38,963 nt of DNA from an uncultured Verrucomicrobiota bacterium (GTDB taxonomy: Bacteria > Verrucomicrobiota > Verrucomicrobiia > Verrucomicrobiales > Verrucomicrobiaceae): positions 1 to 38,963 of the forward strand of contig CAILZI010000186.1 in NCBI GenBank assembly GCA_903838675.1, given 5' to 3'. Below are positions 1 through 6,805 of this stretch, one piece after another. The position numbers and the translations under genes were made by a program. Each line of letters starts with the position of its first letter. Position 1 is the first letter of the stretch. The notes below the pieces were generated by a model. It saw only the letters and a list, made by a program, of their open reading frames with translations, was not told the origin of the DNA and did no database searches.

Positions 1-273
1 GGCGATGCCGGCGTGGTCGGTGCCGGGGAGCCAGAGGACTTCTTTCCCGAGCATGCGGGCGCGGCGGGCGAGGATGTCCTGGATGGTGTTGTTCAGGACG
101 TGGCCGAGCGTGAGGATGCCGGTGACGTTTGGCGGCGGGATGACGATGGAGTAGGCCGGGCGGGTGGCGCTCACACGAGCGGGGTCGGCTTCAAAGCATT
201 TGTCGTCCAGCCAGCGCTGATACCAGCGGGCTTCGACTTCCGCGGGTGTGTAGGTCTTGTCGAGTTCGGGCAT
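1..273 (-). CDS. valS: Valine-tRNA ligase, N-terminal part (truncated by window edge)
   Basis: Only the first 91 codons lie in the window; the gene continues past base 1. The product is the class I aminoacyl-tRNA synthetase that charges tRNA-Val in the cytoplasm. The visible part matches the ValS amino end: a motif DKTYTPAEVEARWYQRW near residue 5, then PPPNVTG (46-52), the HIGH-box region in the variant form TLGH (55-58), LNNTIQD (60-66) and WLPGTDHAGIA (81-91). The spacing of PPPNVTG, HIGH box and GTDHAG is typical of ValS and separates it from LeuRS and IleRS. The start is the ATG read from 273 on the minus strand, directly before MPELDKTY. The KMSKS motif is outside the window. Confidence is high. 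Confidence 0.95.
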   Translation of the reverse strand, partial: MPELDKTYTPAEVEARWYQRWLDDKCFEADPARVSATRPAYSIVIPPPNVTGILTLGHVLNNTIQDILARRARMLGKEVLWLPGTDHAGIA

Positions 274-344
274 AAAGGGCGGCCAAGATGGGGGAAAGCG
301 GCGGCTTTGCAAACGGGGAGGCGAGTCAGGGGAAAGAGTTACAG

Positions 345-368
345 GTTTAAAGTTTGAAGTTTAAAGTT
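345..368. repeat. Short AT-rich direct repeat upstream of valS
   Basis: The motif gtttaaagt occurs at 345-353 and again at 359-367, 14 bp apart, in an otherwise GC-rich region. It lies about 75-95 bp upstream of the valS start. It could be part of a promoter region or a chance low-complexity patch; the function is unknown. Confidence 0.45.
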
Positions 369-515
369 GGCCGGAGGCGTGTGTTCGACATTGAACCTGG
401 AACGGATGGGACACGCGGGGAGACGGCTAGGGGCATCTATAGCGTTTTCCGAAACTAAATGCGCATGGAAGCACTCTCCGCCGTGCCGTTTGAAAATCTG
501 AGGAACATTCGAATC

Positions 516-597
516 TGCCGCAGAGGGGCGGAGAGGCAGAGGGAGCAGAGAACAGATTCAATCTCTGCCACCACTGCTCCTTTGCCCCTCTGCGGCA
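516..597. repeat. Intergenic inverted repeat with 14-bp perfect arms
   Basis: The arms tgccgcagaggggc (516-529) and gcccctctgcggca (584-597) are perfect inverted copies. The left arm runs on into a purine-rich gcagagg-type stretch, and the sequence between the arms has further partial pairing. The size and lack of coding potential fit a dispersed palindromic intergenic repeat. No run of T follows, so an intrinsic terminator is unlikely. Confidence 0.7.
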
Positions 598-779
598 AAC
601 CGAACATCCCCAGGCCCGACAAGCCGGAAATGAGTTTTGCGAATCGCTACAGCACAGGCTGCGTGGTCCGGGGATCGGGGCTGCTGCGCCAAACCGCCTG
701 GCTCTGGGTGTGCGGAGTGATGGGGCGGATCCACACGCTCGAGGACGGGCGGGCTGTCGCCACACCCATCCTACAGGCG

Positions 780-980
780 TCAGCGCATGGGCATGCCAAG
801 CGGGCCCACGGGGGGCATGTCTGGGCGGGGATCGCGGATGTTGTCGGGGACGGTATGAGTGCGGCGGGCCTCCTCCTCCATTTCACGCTCGGTTTTGGGC
901 GGGGATTTGTCGGTCAAAACGCTGCAGGCCGGCAACAAAGCCGTAACAAGGAGGAGGGCGACGGTGTGTGCTGGTTTCAT
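780..980 (-). CDS. Small predicted lipoprotein (66 aa)
   Basis: A 66-residue product with a lipoprotein signal: a lysine at position 2, a hydrophobic stretch (VALLLVTALLPA, residues 7-18) and the lipobox LPAC with the acceptor Cys at 19. The mature part is short, charged and rich in proline (KSPPKTEREMEEEARR, then DPRPDMPPVGPLGMPMR), with no known domain. It lies 42 bp downstream of another small exported protein gene on the same strand, so the two may be co-transcribed. It is probably anchored to a membrane; the role is unknown. Confidence 0.7.
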   Translation of the reverse strand: MKPAHTVALLLVTALLPACSVLTDKSPPKTEREMEEEARRTHTVPDNIRDPRPDMPPVGPLGMPMR

Positions 981-1022
981 GGGTGGGAGCTTGGTTTGAA
1001 TGGAGGCTGACTTTGAATGAGA

Positions 1023-1493
1023 TCACTTGGGCAGTCTGGCGTTCAAATCCTCGACGTACTTGCGATCCTCATCGCTCAGACGTTCAAGCGGTACTTCGAC
1101 GGGGTTTTTGTTTACCAGCAGGCGAACCTTGCCCTCGCGGATGAGAGTGGGCTTGGCGGGCATCTTGGGAGGCGGAGCTTTTTGGACGGCTTCACGAGCG
1201 GCGGCGGGATTGGCGGCGTCGAACTCGAGCACGGCATCCTCGAAAATGATGATGGTGCCGAGCAGGGATTTGCCATCCGTGCTCTTCCACTGGCGGGGCT
1301 CTCCGAGGATGAAGTAGGAGGTCAGCCTGGTCTTGGTGGACGGCGCGGGCTTGGTGGTGCTGTTGACACTGACACCACTGGTGCCCCCGCTGCCGTTGAT
1401 GGTGCGGGTGTTAAACTTGCTGCCAGTGGCCGGCAGGACAACCTGTGCGCTCAGTGGCGCCGCCATCGCAAAGAGGATGAGCAAGGCTTTCAT
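1023..1493 (-). CDS. Secreted protein with SHD1-like C-terminal domain (156 aa)
   Basis: The amino end is a Sec signal peptide (MKALLILFAMAAPLSAQ, cleavage likely after SA-Q). A Ser/Thr/Gly-rich low-complexity linker follows (about 30-55). The rest resembles the SHD1 (SLA1 homology domain 1) pattern common in secreted proteins of Planctomycetes and Verrucomicrobia: RQWKSTDGKSLLGTI (about 67-81), then GKVRLLV and EVPLERLSDEDRKYVEDLN near the end. The assignment is by eye from the pattern tryptophan, GKV.L and VPL..LS..D..YV. The function of the domain in bacteria is not established. It lies upstream of, and probably in one transcript with, the lipoprotein gene at 780-980. Confidence 0.75.
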   Translation of the reverse strand: MKALLILFAMAAPLSAQVVLPATGSKFNTRTINGSGGTSGVSVNSTTKPAPSTKTRLTSYFILGEPRQWKSTDGKSLLGTIIIFEDAVLEFDAANPAAAREAVQKAPPPKMPAKPTLIREGKVRLLVNKNPVEVPLERLSDEDRKYVEDLNARLPK

Positions 1494-1525
1494 TTTGAGA
1501 GGCTAGCATGGTTTTAAGGTGGACT

Positions 1526-1544
1526 GCAATGGCGATTATGCGTC
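1526..1544. repeat. Direct repeat, left copy, flanking the toxin-antitoxin module
   Basis: The 19-mer gcaatggcgattatgcgtc at 1526-1544 is identical to bases 2439-2457. The pair encloses the whole toxin-antitoxin operon. Similarity continues weakly past the right end of both copies (agca at the same offset). This copy is intergenic, 33 bp upstream of the start of the SHD1-like gene. Confidence 0.85.
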
Positions 1545-1611
1545 CAGCAGGGCAGCCATCCTTGACTGACTTGAGGGGTGGCGGCCTTTGTCCAGTCTTT
1601 CCAAACCGCGT

Positions 1612-1635
1612 CATGGCAGGGCTTGCCTAGCCATG
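1612..1635 (+). promoter_or_regulatory. Imperfect palindrome upstream of the antitoxin gene
   Basis: The arms catggcagg (1612-1620) and cctagccatg (1626-1635) pair over nine bases with one bulged A. The site ends 24 bp before the antitoxin ATG. Antitoxins of this class usually repress their own operon through such a palindrome, so this is a candidate operator. That is inference from position and symmetry only. Confidence 0.4.
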
Positions 1636-1659
1636 GGTAAACGACTATCTTCTTGAGTT

Positions 1660-1902
1660 ATGTCCACCCTCACACTCGACGAAACAACGCGCATCGAAAG
1701 CCTGCTGGCCGCCGGTGAGATGGTTTTTTTGTCGAAGGGTGGGAAAAAGCTGGGAGTTATCATTCCGGCCGTGGAGAAAGCGCATGGAGTCCCATTGCCG
1801 GACTTCCGCGCCCGCCTCCGGCAGACATGGGGCAGTCGCGTGTTCAGCGATGCGGAGGTGAAAGAGATGCGGGAGGTTGAGCTTGAACACTGTCACGGCT
1901 GA
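1660..1902 (+). CDS. Antitoxin, Phd/VapB-like (80 aa)
   Basis: A small acidic/basic protein of the type encoded just upstream of PIN toxins. Residues 10-37 (TRIESLLAAGEMVFLSKGGKK, then LGVIIPA) resemble the amino-terminal DNA-binding fold of Phd/VapB-type antitoxins, where a Gly-Lys turn is followed by a hydrophobic strand and a proline. The tail from about 47 (PDFRARLRQTWG...FSDAEVKEMREVE) would be the toxin-neutralising segment. The stop codon overlaps the toxin start by one base (TGATG at 1900-1904), so the two are translationally coupled. The predicted role is to block the partner toxin and repress the operon. The exact antitoxin family is uncertain; the pairing is firm. Confidence 0.8.
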   Translation: MSTLTLDETTRIESLLAAGEMVFLSKGGKKLGVIIPAVEKAHGVPLPDFRARLRQTWGSRVFSDAEVKEMREVELEHCHG

Positions 1903-2360
1903 TGCACTGCGCGGACACGTCTTATCTTTGCTCGCTGTACCGGCAGCAAAGCCATTCTGAAAAGGCCATCGCCACGCTGGAGGAGATCGGTGCTCCGATA
2001 GTTATTTCCTCGTTGCTGGCCTATGAATTCCGGCAAGCCGTAAGGTTCCAAGTGTTCCTGCGCTCCCGTGATGCCAGAAAAGGCTATTTGGAGACAGAGG
2101 GCATCGCCATGCTGGCTCAATTTGAGAACGATCTGGAATCAGGCGTTGTCATCGAAGCGGGCGTGAATTTGGCAGACATAGTCACCGAGGTAGAACGTTT
2201 GAGCGAACGGCATACGATGCAGCGAGGTGCACGTTCCTTTGACCTGCTTCACATCGCCACGGCGCTGAAATGGCAAGCCAGTGTGTTCCTGAGCTTTGAT
2301 GCCTTGCAGCGCGAAATCGCGGCGGCAGAAGGATTGAATGTATTGCCAGCAGCGAACTGA
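1902..2360 (+). CDS. PIN-domain toxin, VapC-like ribonuclease (152 aa)
   Basis: A PIN-domain protein. All four expected acidic residues are visible: D5 (CADTSYL), E42 (YEFRQAV), D114 (SFDLLHIATA) and D133 (FLSFD). The stretch from DLLHIATALKWQASVFLSFD to the end is the classic VapC carboxyl half, and 152 residues is slightly longer than usual. VapC proteins are Mg-dependent endoribonucleases that cleave tRNA or rRNA when free of antitoxin; the target here cannot be told. The start overlaps the antitoxin stop. The operon sits between two identical 19-bp repeats, which suggests it arrived as a unit. Confidence 0.9.
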   Translation: MHCADTSYLCSLYRQQSHSEKAIATLEEIGAPIVISSLLAYEFRQAVRFQVFLRSRDARKGYLETEGIAMLAQFENDLESGVVIEAGVNLADIVTEVERLSERHTMQRGARSFDLLHIATALKWQASVFLSFDALQREIAAAEGLNVLPAAN

Positions 2361-2438
2361 AACACTCTATTTCATAGCAGCCAAGAAAACAGCAGCGTGA
2401 TCAAAGGCGTGCCTCTGGAGGTCTTCTCGTTGCAGTCA

Positions 2439-2457
2439 GCAATGGCGATTATGCGTC
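2439..2457. repeat. Direct repeat, right copy, covering the ABC ATPase stop codon
   Basis: Identical 19-mer to 1526-1544. Bases 2449-2457 are the last two codons (Asp-Ala) and the TAA of the minus-strand ABC ATPase gene. Integration at the 3' end of a gene with preservation of its last codons is a familiar pattern for site-specific insertion. The distance between copies is 913 bp. Confidence 0.85.
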
Positions 2458-3321
2458 GAGCACGGAGTAGTCGATGGCCTTCAAGCGGGGCTGTTTGGGG
2501 CCCATGCGGGGGACGCAGGCGAGGAGGGCCTTGGTGTAGGGGTGCTGCGGGTTGCGCAGGACTTCATCGACGGGGCCGGTTTCGACGATCTCGCCACGGA
2601 ACATGACGGCGACGCGGTCCACGACGCTGCGGATGATGCCGAGATTGTGGGTGATGAGGATGATGGACATGTCGAGATCACGGCGGAGCTGGGCGAGCAG
2701 GTCCATGATCTGTTTTTGAATGGTGACGTCGAGCGCGGTGGTGGGCTCATCGGCGATGAGGAGCTTGGGCTGGGTGCAGAGGGCCATGGCGATCATGACG
2801 CGCTGCTGCATGCCGCCGCTGAGCTCGTGTGCGTAGGCGTGGAGGCGCTTGCGTGAATCGACGATGCCGACTTTGTCGAGCCACTTGACGATTTCGTCAT
2901 CGCGACCGGCCTTGCTGACATCGGGGCGATGGAGGGCGAGTGCTTCGGCAATCTGGGTGCGGATGGTGAGCACGGGATTGAGCGAGGTGGTGGGCTCCTG
3001 GAAGATGTAGGCGATCTCCTTGCCACGGATGGCGCGGAGCTCGCGCTCGTTCATTTCAAGAATCTCATGACCGTTCAGCGTCATCTGACGGGCGGTGATG
3101 CTGGCGGGGGGCTCTGGCAGAAGGCGGGCAAAGGAGAGTGCGGTGGCGCTTTTGCCACTGCCGCTTTCACCGACGAGGGCGATGGACTCCCCGCGCTTGA
3201 GTTCGAGGCTGATGCCTTTGACGGCTTTCACGGGCGAGGCATCGTGGCGGCTGAATTCGATCTGCAGATCGCGGATGCAAAGCAGCGGGGCATCTTTGGG
3301 GGCGGTGGCTTCGGCGGACAT
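2449..3321 (-). CDS. Peptide-type ABC transporter ATP-binding protein (OppD/DppD family)
   Basis: The ATPase of a peptide/nickel-type importer. Visible motifs, counted from the chosen start: Walker A GESGSGKS (51-58), Q-loop FQEP (Q108), signature LSGGMQQR (168-174), Walker B LLIADEP (187-193) and switch His in LITHN (H225). TTSLNPV and HPYTKALL are typical of OppD/DppD. I place the start at the ATG read from 3321 (MSAEATAPKD), because the longer frame adds 17 unlikely residues that overlap the permease. The product is 290 residues, shorter than usual for OppD/DppD, and it lacks the carboxyl-terminal P.GC.F..RC cysteine motif. No second ATPase (OppF/DppF) is nearby, so the domain may work as a homodimer. 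It is last in an operon with the permease and binding protein. Confidence 0.92.
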   Translation of the reverse strand: MSAEATAPKDAPLLCIRDLQIEFSRHDASPVKAVKGISLELKRGESIALVGESGSGKSATALSFARLLPEPPASITARQMTLNGHEILEMNERELRAIRGKEIAYIFQEPTTSLNPVLTIRTQIAEALALHRPDVSKAGRDDEIVKWLDKVGIVDSRKRLHAYAHELSGGMQQRVMIAMALCTQPKLLIADEPTTALDVTIQKQIMDLLAQLRRDLDMSIILITHNLGIIRSVVDRVAVMFRGEIVETGPVDEVLRNPQHPYTKALLACVPRMGPKQPRLKAIDYSVLDA

Positions 3322-3326
3322 GAGGC

Positions 3327-4643
3327 TCAGGAGAGTCGAGGTTGTACGATGCGGCTGACTTGGATCAAACACAAGGCGGCAAGCGCAATGCCGGCGCCAG
3401 ACTGCAGCAGCGTGGTGGGATCCGCCAGGGTCTGCGCGGCATCCTGGGCTGAGGCAATGGCCAGCGGCCGGTAAAGTTTGGCGAGTGGTCCGTTCAATTC
3501 ATCGATGAGGCGGGGCAGCAGCGCACAGGCGGCGGCAATGCAGAGCAGTGTCTGGGCAAACACACTGCAGATCCAGGCGGCGAGCATGCGGAAGAGCACG
3601 GCCGAGATGTGATCGCGCCAGATCATCGACTCCGAAGCGCCGCACACGCGGGCGGCATCCAAGGGAAGCTCTGACTCGATTTGATTCCAGGCTTGATGCC
3701 AGCCAGCACTTCCTGACAAGAGAACGGCAGTCCAAAGAATGAGCCACAGCAGCGATGAAGCGGGGAGCAGTGCAAGCATGCCAAGCGCCCAGAGCAGCCA
3801 TGGCTGCCATGCCAGCGTGGCAACGAAACCACCGGCGGATTTCAGCCTGCCCGGCAGCATTTGCAGACACGCGCACACAAGCGCCAGCATGGCTCCGCCG
3901 GTGGCGAATCCGAGGGCGATGCCTGAGGCCTCACCGGCACGGAGGCTCTGCGCCATCCAGTCTCCCCAGCCCATGAAATGCAGCGCGTCTTCGATGATGA
4001 TGAGGTAAACCGGCGCAATGAGAGAGAGCGACTGCAGGCGCACCCGCAGGTGTGGCAAGAGCTGGCTGAGATGATGACGCCAAAGCCGTGACCCAAGGGG
4101 TACGCCACGTGCGCGCAGGGAGAAATCGAGATCCAAAACCGCCCTGCCATCCTCAATGACCGCGTGAATCATTTCGCCACTCAGCGGAAGGGCCAGAATG
4201 AGAGCGGGGGCCAAAAACTCCCAAACCCAATGCGCAAGCAGGACCTGCCAGGAGATCTGGCTGTCCGGAAACTGGGCGGGCATGAGCGATTCCACGGGCC
4301 AGCCAAGCCGACCAATCCAGCCGCCAATGAAGCCCCAGGCGAGAACCACCGCCGGCACACAGGCAAGGGCACGCCCCAGCAACGCGATGAACCGCTCTAT
4401 CCGCAGACCCATACGCCGGGCGCACAGACCCACGATGACGCCCATGCACAACGCCAGCAGCAGCCCCAAGGCGAGCAGGAGCAGGCTGGAACCACAGCGG
4501 AACCAGAAGCCCGGAACGGGAGCCTGCACATTCCAATCGTGATGCCGAAAGAGCAGCAGAACGAGTGCGGCGGCCATGCCACCGAGCAGCAGGCGCAATG
4601 GCAGCCACCGAGGCGGCAATGAGAAGGGCTGCAGGCTCATCAT
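3327..4643 (-). CDS. ABC transporter permease with two fused transport domains (438 aa)
   Basis: A very hydrophobic inner-membrane protein with about ten or more segments. Two cytoplasmic EAA-type coupling loops can be seen. The first is about 175-200 (SLRARGVPLGSRLW, then LLPHLRV). The second is about 329-352 (DAARVCGASESMIW, then HISAVL). Each has the conserved glycine after an Ala/Arg-rich helix, as in DppB/DppC permeases. Those permeases are normally two separate proteins of about 300 residues, so this looks like a compact fusion of both halves. The start overlaps the stop of the binding-protein gene (ATGA at 4640-4643), and the ATPase gene follows 5 bp after its stop. The substrate is unknown; peptides or a related solute are likely from the partners. 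Confidence 0.85.
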   Translation of the reverse strand: MMSLQPFSLPPRWLPLRLLLGGMAAALVLLLFRHHDWNVQAPVPGFWFRCGSSLLLLALGLLLALCMGVIVGLCARRMGLRIERFIALLGRALACVPAVVLAWGFIGGWIGRLGWPVESLMPAQFPDSQISWQVLLAHWVWEFLAPALILALPLSGEMIHAVIEDGRAVLDLDFSLRARGVPLGSRLWRHHLSQLLPHLRVRLQSLSLIAPVYLIIIEDALHFMGWGDWMAQSLRAGEASGIALGFATGGAMLALVCACLQMLPGRLKSAGGFVATLAWQPWLLWALGMLALLPASSLLWLILWTAVLLSGSAGWHQAWNQIESELPLDAARVCGASESMIWRDHISAVLFRMLAAWICSVFAQTLLCIAAACALLPRLIDELNGPLAKLYRPLAIASAQDAAQTLADPTTLLQSGAGIALAALCLIQVSRIVQPRLS

Positions 4644-6760
4644 TCCGGAAGGCGCAGGTGAAGTTTGATGATGGGGGAGACCGGCCTTTTCGACGGCCGG
4701 TCTTCCGGTGCATCATCACGGGAACGGAGCTGGAGTTTGAGGGCCGGAGCGGGCGGCGGGCGCTTTGGCGGGACAGCCAGGGCTTGCAGTGTCCAGGCGG
4801 AAACCGGGCCGCCCGTGGCCCCCTGCTCATGCAGGGTCGGCATGGCCGAAGCTTCGTCATGCGTGGTGAACAAGGCAAGCAAGGGATGCATGGGCAGCAG
4901 CCGGGACTCCAGCTCCCGCACTCGTTTTGGCACCTGCTCAGGATCATATTCCGCAGCCAGAGCTTCGAGAATGAGATCGGTCTGAGGATCCATGATGCCG
5001 CAGAAATTGCTGCCCCCCGATTTGGCCTGCTCCGAGTGCCACCAAGGAAGCTGGTCCCAGGAGACCTCAAAGCGCTGGTCAAGCAGCACGGCGTCAAAGC
5101 GGTGCTCGTGAAGACGTTGAGAGAGAGCTATGGCGTCAGGCACATGCTCAATTTTCACCTCTGCACCAAGCTGACGCCACTGAGCCACGAGGAGGTCTGC
5201 CGTGCGTGTGTGCAGCACGTCGCCCCCTGGCACGAGCAGTGTGAACTGAAACGGACGCTCCTGACTGCGTGCAGTCCCTTTGTCATCACGCGACCAGCCC
5301 GCGCTGGTGAGGATCTGACGCGCCTGCTCCAATTGAAACGACGGCTTGGGCGCCCGGGTACTGAACCAGAGGCCTGGAGCGAACAGGCTGGAATCTGCAT
5401 GGCCCAGCCGCCCAGGCAGCGCACGGATGAGCTCCTCCCTGTCAGTGGCCAGTGCGAGCGCCTCGCGGCAGCGCTCATTTTTCAGGATATCGTGCCGGGT
5501 GTTCCAAAGCACGACGAGACGCTGCCTCGGCGGGGTGAAGCGGAGCTGCTCCAAATGCGTGCGGTCAGCCGCGGGCCAGACCAGATCCACGACACGGGTG
5601 CGCATGCCAATCTGCGTCATCAACGGCGAGGCGGAGAAGTTGAACAAGAAACCCGGCATCGCCTTGTCCTTCTGCAATGGCTCGAGGATCAGAGAACGGG
5701 TGTCGCGCAAGGTGATGCGGTGCGTCCCAGCCCCCGGTGGTGAATGGTGAGTGAAATCAGACTCGTTCACGGACGGATGAGCGCGCAGCCATTCAGCGGG
5801 CAGCATCGGCAGATTGACGAAGACGCAGAGCGCCGTGCCCTGACGCCGACGGAAGGACACATGCAGGCGGGAGCCATTGTTCTGTGACTCCAGTGTCTGA
5901 ATGTTGCTCAGTGCCTCACGATTCGGCAGCGGCCAGTCGTTGCCACGCAGAAATTCGAGCGTGGCCTTGGCGTCTTCGGCGGTCGCAGGCGTCCCATTGT
6001 GCCAGCGCTGGCCGGGCCGGATGTCGAGATCGAGCACGGGCTCGCTCAATGCGCCGACTTCAGCCAGAGGATTGATGGCGGCGGGTTCATCCATGCCAAT
6101 GTCGAGGAAACGATGCATGTCTTCCAGCAGACGGTGAGAATCCCCTGTGAGCACAACCTCGCAGGCGTTTGGCCCATCGAACCACACGCGCTGAATCTGA
6201 CCGGCCTGCGAGGAACCCGCCATGAACCTGTCCCACGACTGGCGCAGCGGTTTACGGCTTTCGATGCGCCAGAACACGACGGGCTTGAGATCCAACCCAG
6301 AGACGAGTTCAAAGGCCTGCCGTACACCTGCGGCGTTGGGCTCGGCAAAACTCAGCAGCAGACGGTTTTCCAAGACCCGCACCGAACTGAGATGCCACTC
6401 GGCCCAGAGGTTTTTTTCACCGATCTGGGCCTGGAGCAGCTCCTGCGCCCGCCGGGCGGTGGCTTCATCGGCAAACCAGCAGGTGACGTCCTGCGTCCAG
6501 CGCCAAAACTCCGCCAGCCCGGGCTGCAGCGTGCCATCGGCCCCCAGCCTGATGAGCGGTTCATGCACCAGCTCCGTGATCTCCTGCTCGACCTCCGTGG
6601 CCGGCATGAAAGGGTTCAGAACCGGCGCACTCTGCGACAGCATGACGACCACGCCTTCGCTGCGATCTGTGCGGCTGTGTCTGGACTCACGCACCGCCCA
6701 CGCAGCCACCGCTGCAACGAGCAACGGAAAACCAAGGATGAGCGTGCGGGCCAAAATCAT
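4640..6760 (-). CDS. Peptide-type extracellular solute-binding protein (SBP_bac_5-like, 706 aa)
   Basis: The first gene of the importer operon. It has an amino-terminal membrane segment (ILGFPLLVAAVAAWAV, about 8-23) without a lipobox Cys, so it is probably anchored by this helix or cleaved. Features of the OppA/DppA family: NPFMPATEVEQEITELVHEPLIRLGADG (begins near 49), GQRWHNGTPATAEDAKATLEF in the middle, and later LALATDREELIRALPGRLG with an FAPGLWF motif. It is about 150-200 residues longer than usual. The extra sequence interrupts the region after residue 90 and also forms a proline- and charge-rich tail (VPPKRPPPAPALKLQLRSRD). The predicted role is to bind a peptide-like solute in the periplasm and pass it to the fused permease. 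Confidence 0.85.
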   Translation of the reverse strand: MILARTLILGFPLLVAAVAAWAVRESRHSRTDRSEGVVVMLSQSAPVLNPFMPATEVEQEITELVHEPLIRLGADGTLQPGLAEFWRWTQDVTCWFADEATARRAQELLQAQIGEKNLWAEWHLSSVRVLENRLLLSFAEPNAAGVRQAFELVSGLDLKPVVFWRIESRKPLRQSWDRFMAGSSQAGQIQRVWFDGPNACEVVLTGDSHRLLEDMHRFLDIGMDEPAAINPLAEVGALSEPVLDLDIRPGQRWHNGTPATAEDAKATLEFLRGNDWPLPNREALSNIQTLESQNNGSRLHVSFRRRQGTALCVFVNLPMLPAEWLRAHPSVNESDFTHHSPPGAGTHRITLRDTRSLILEPLQKDKAMPGFLFNFSASPLMTQIGMRTRVVDLVWPAADRTHLEQLRFTPPRQRLVVLWNTRHDILKNERCREALALATDREELIRALPGRLGHADSSLFAPGLWFSTRAPKPSFQLEQARQILTSAGWSRDDKGTARSQERPFQFTLLVPGGDVLHTRTADLLVAQWRQLGAEVKIEHVPDAIALSQRLHEHRFDAVLLDQRFEVSWDQLPWWHSEQAKSGGSNFCGIMDPQTDLILEALAAEYDPEQVPKRVRELESRLLPMHPLLALFTTHDEASAMPTLHEQGATGGPVSAWTLQALAVPPKRPPPAPALKLQLRSRDDAPEDRPSKRPVSPIIKLHLRLPE

Positions 6761-6805
6761 GCGCGGGGCAAGCTAGAGCGTGCGCCCTAGGACGGCAACA
6801 CCTCG

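Larger units (their letters stand above)
274..779. other. Gene-free gap between valS and the lipoprotein gene
   Basis: About 500 bp without a credible gene. Open frames here have no recognisable domain and read through repeat sequence. The gap holds a short direct repeat near 345-368, a 15-mer (442-456) that recurs at 33868-33882, and a strong 14-bp inverted repeat at 516-597. The valS promoter should lie just above 273, but I cannot place its boxes with confidence. Confidence 0.6.

Noticed and set aside
459..1010. 183-codon frame across the valS-lipoprotein gap
   Set aside because: It passes through the inverted repeat and is antisense to the lipoprotein gene; no start signal or domain.
4565..5743. 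392-codon plus-strand frame over the solute-binding protein gene
   Set aside because: Antisense to a well-supported binding protein; no domain.
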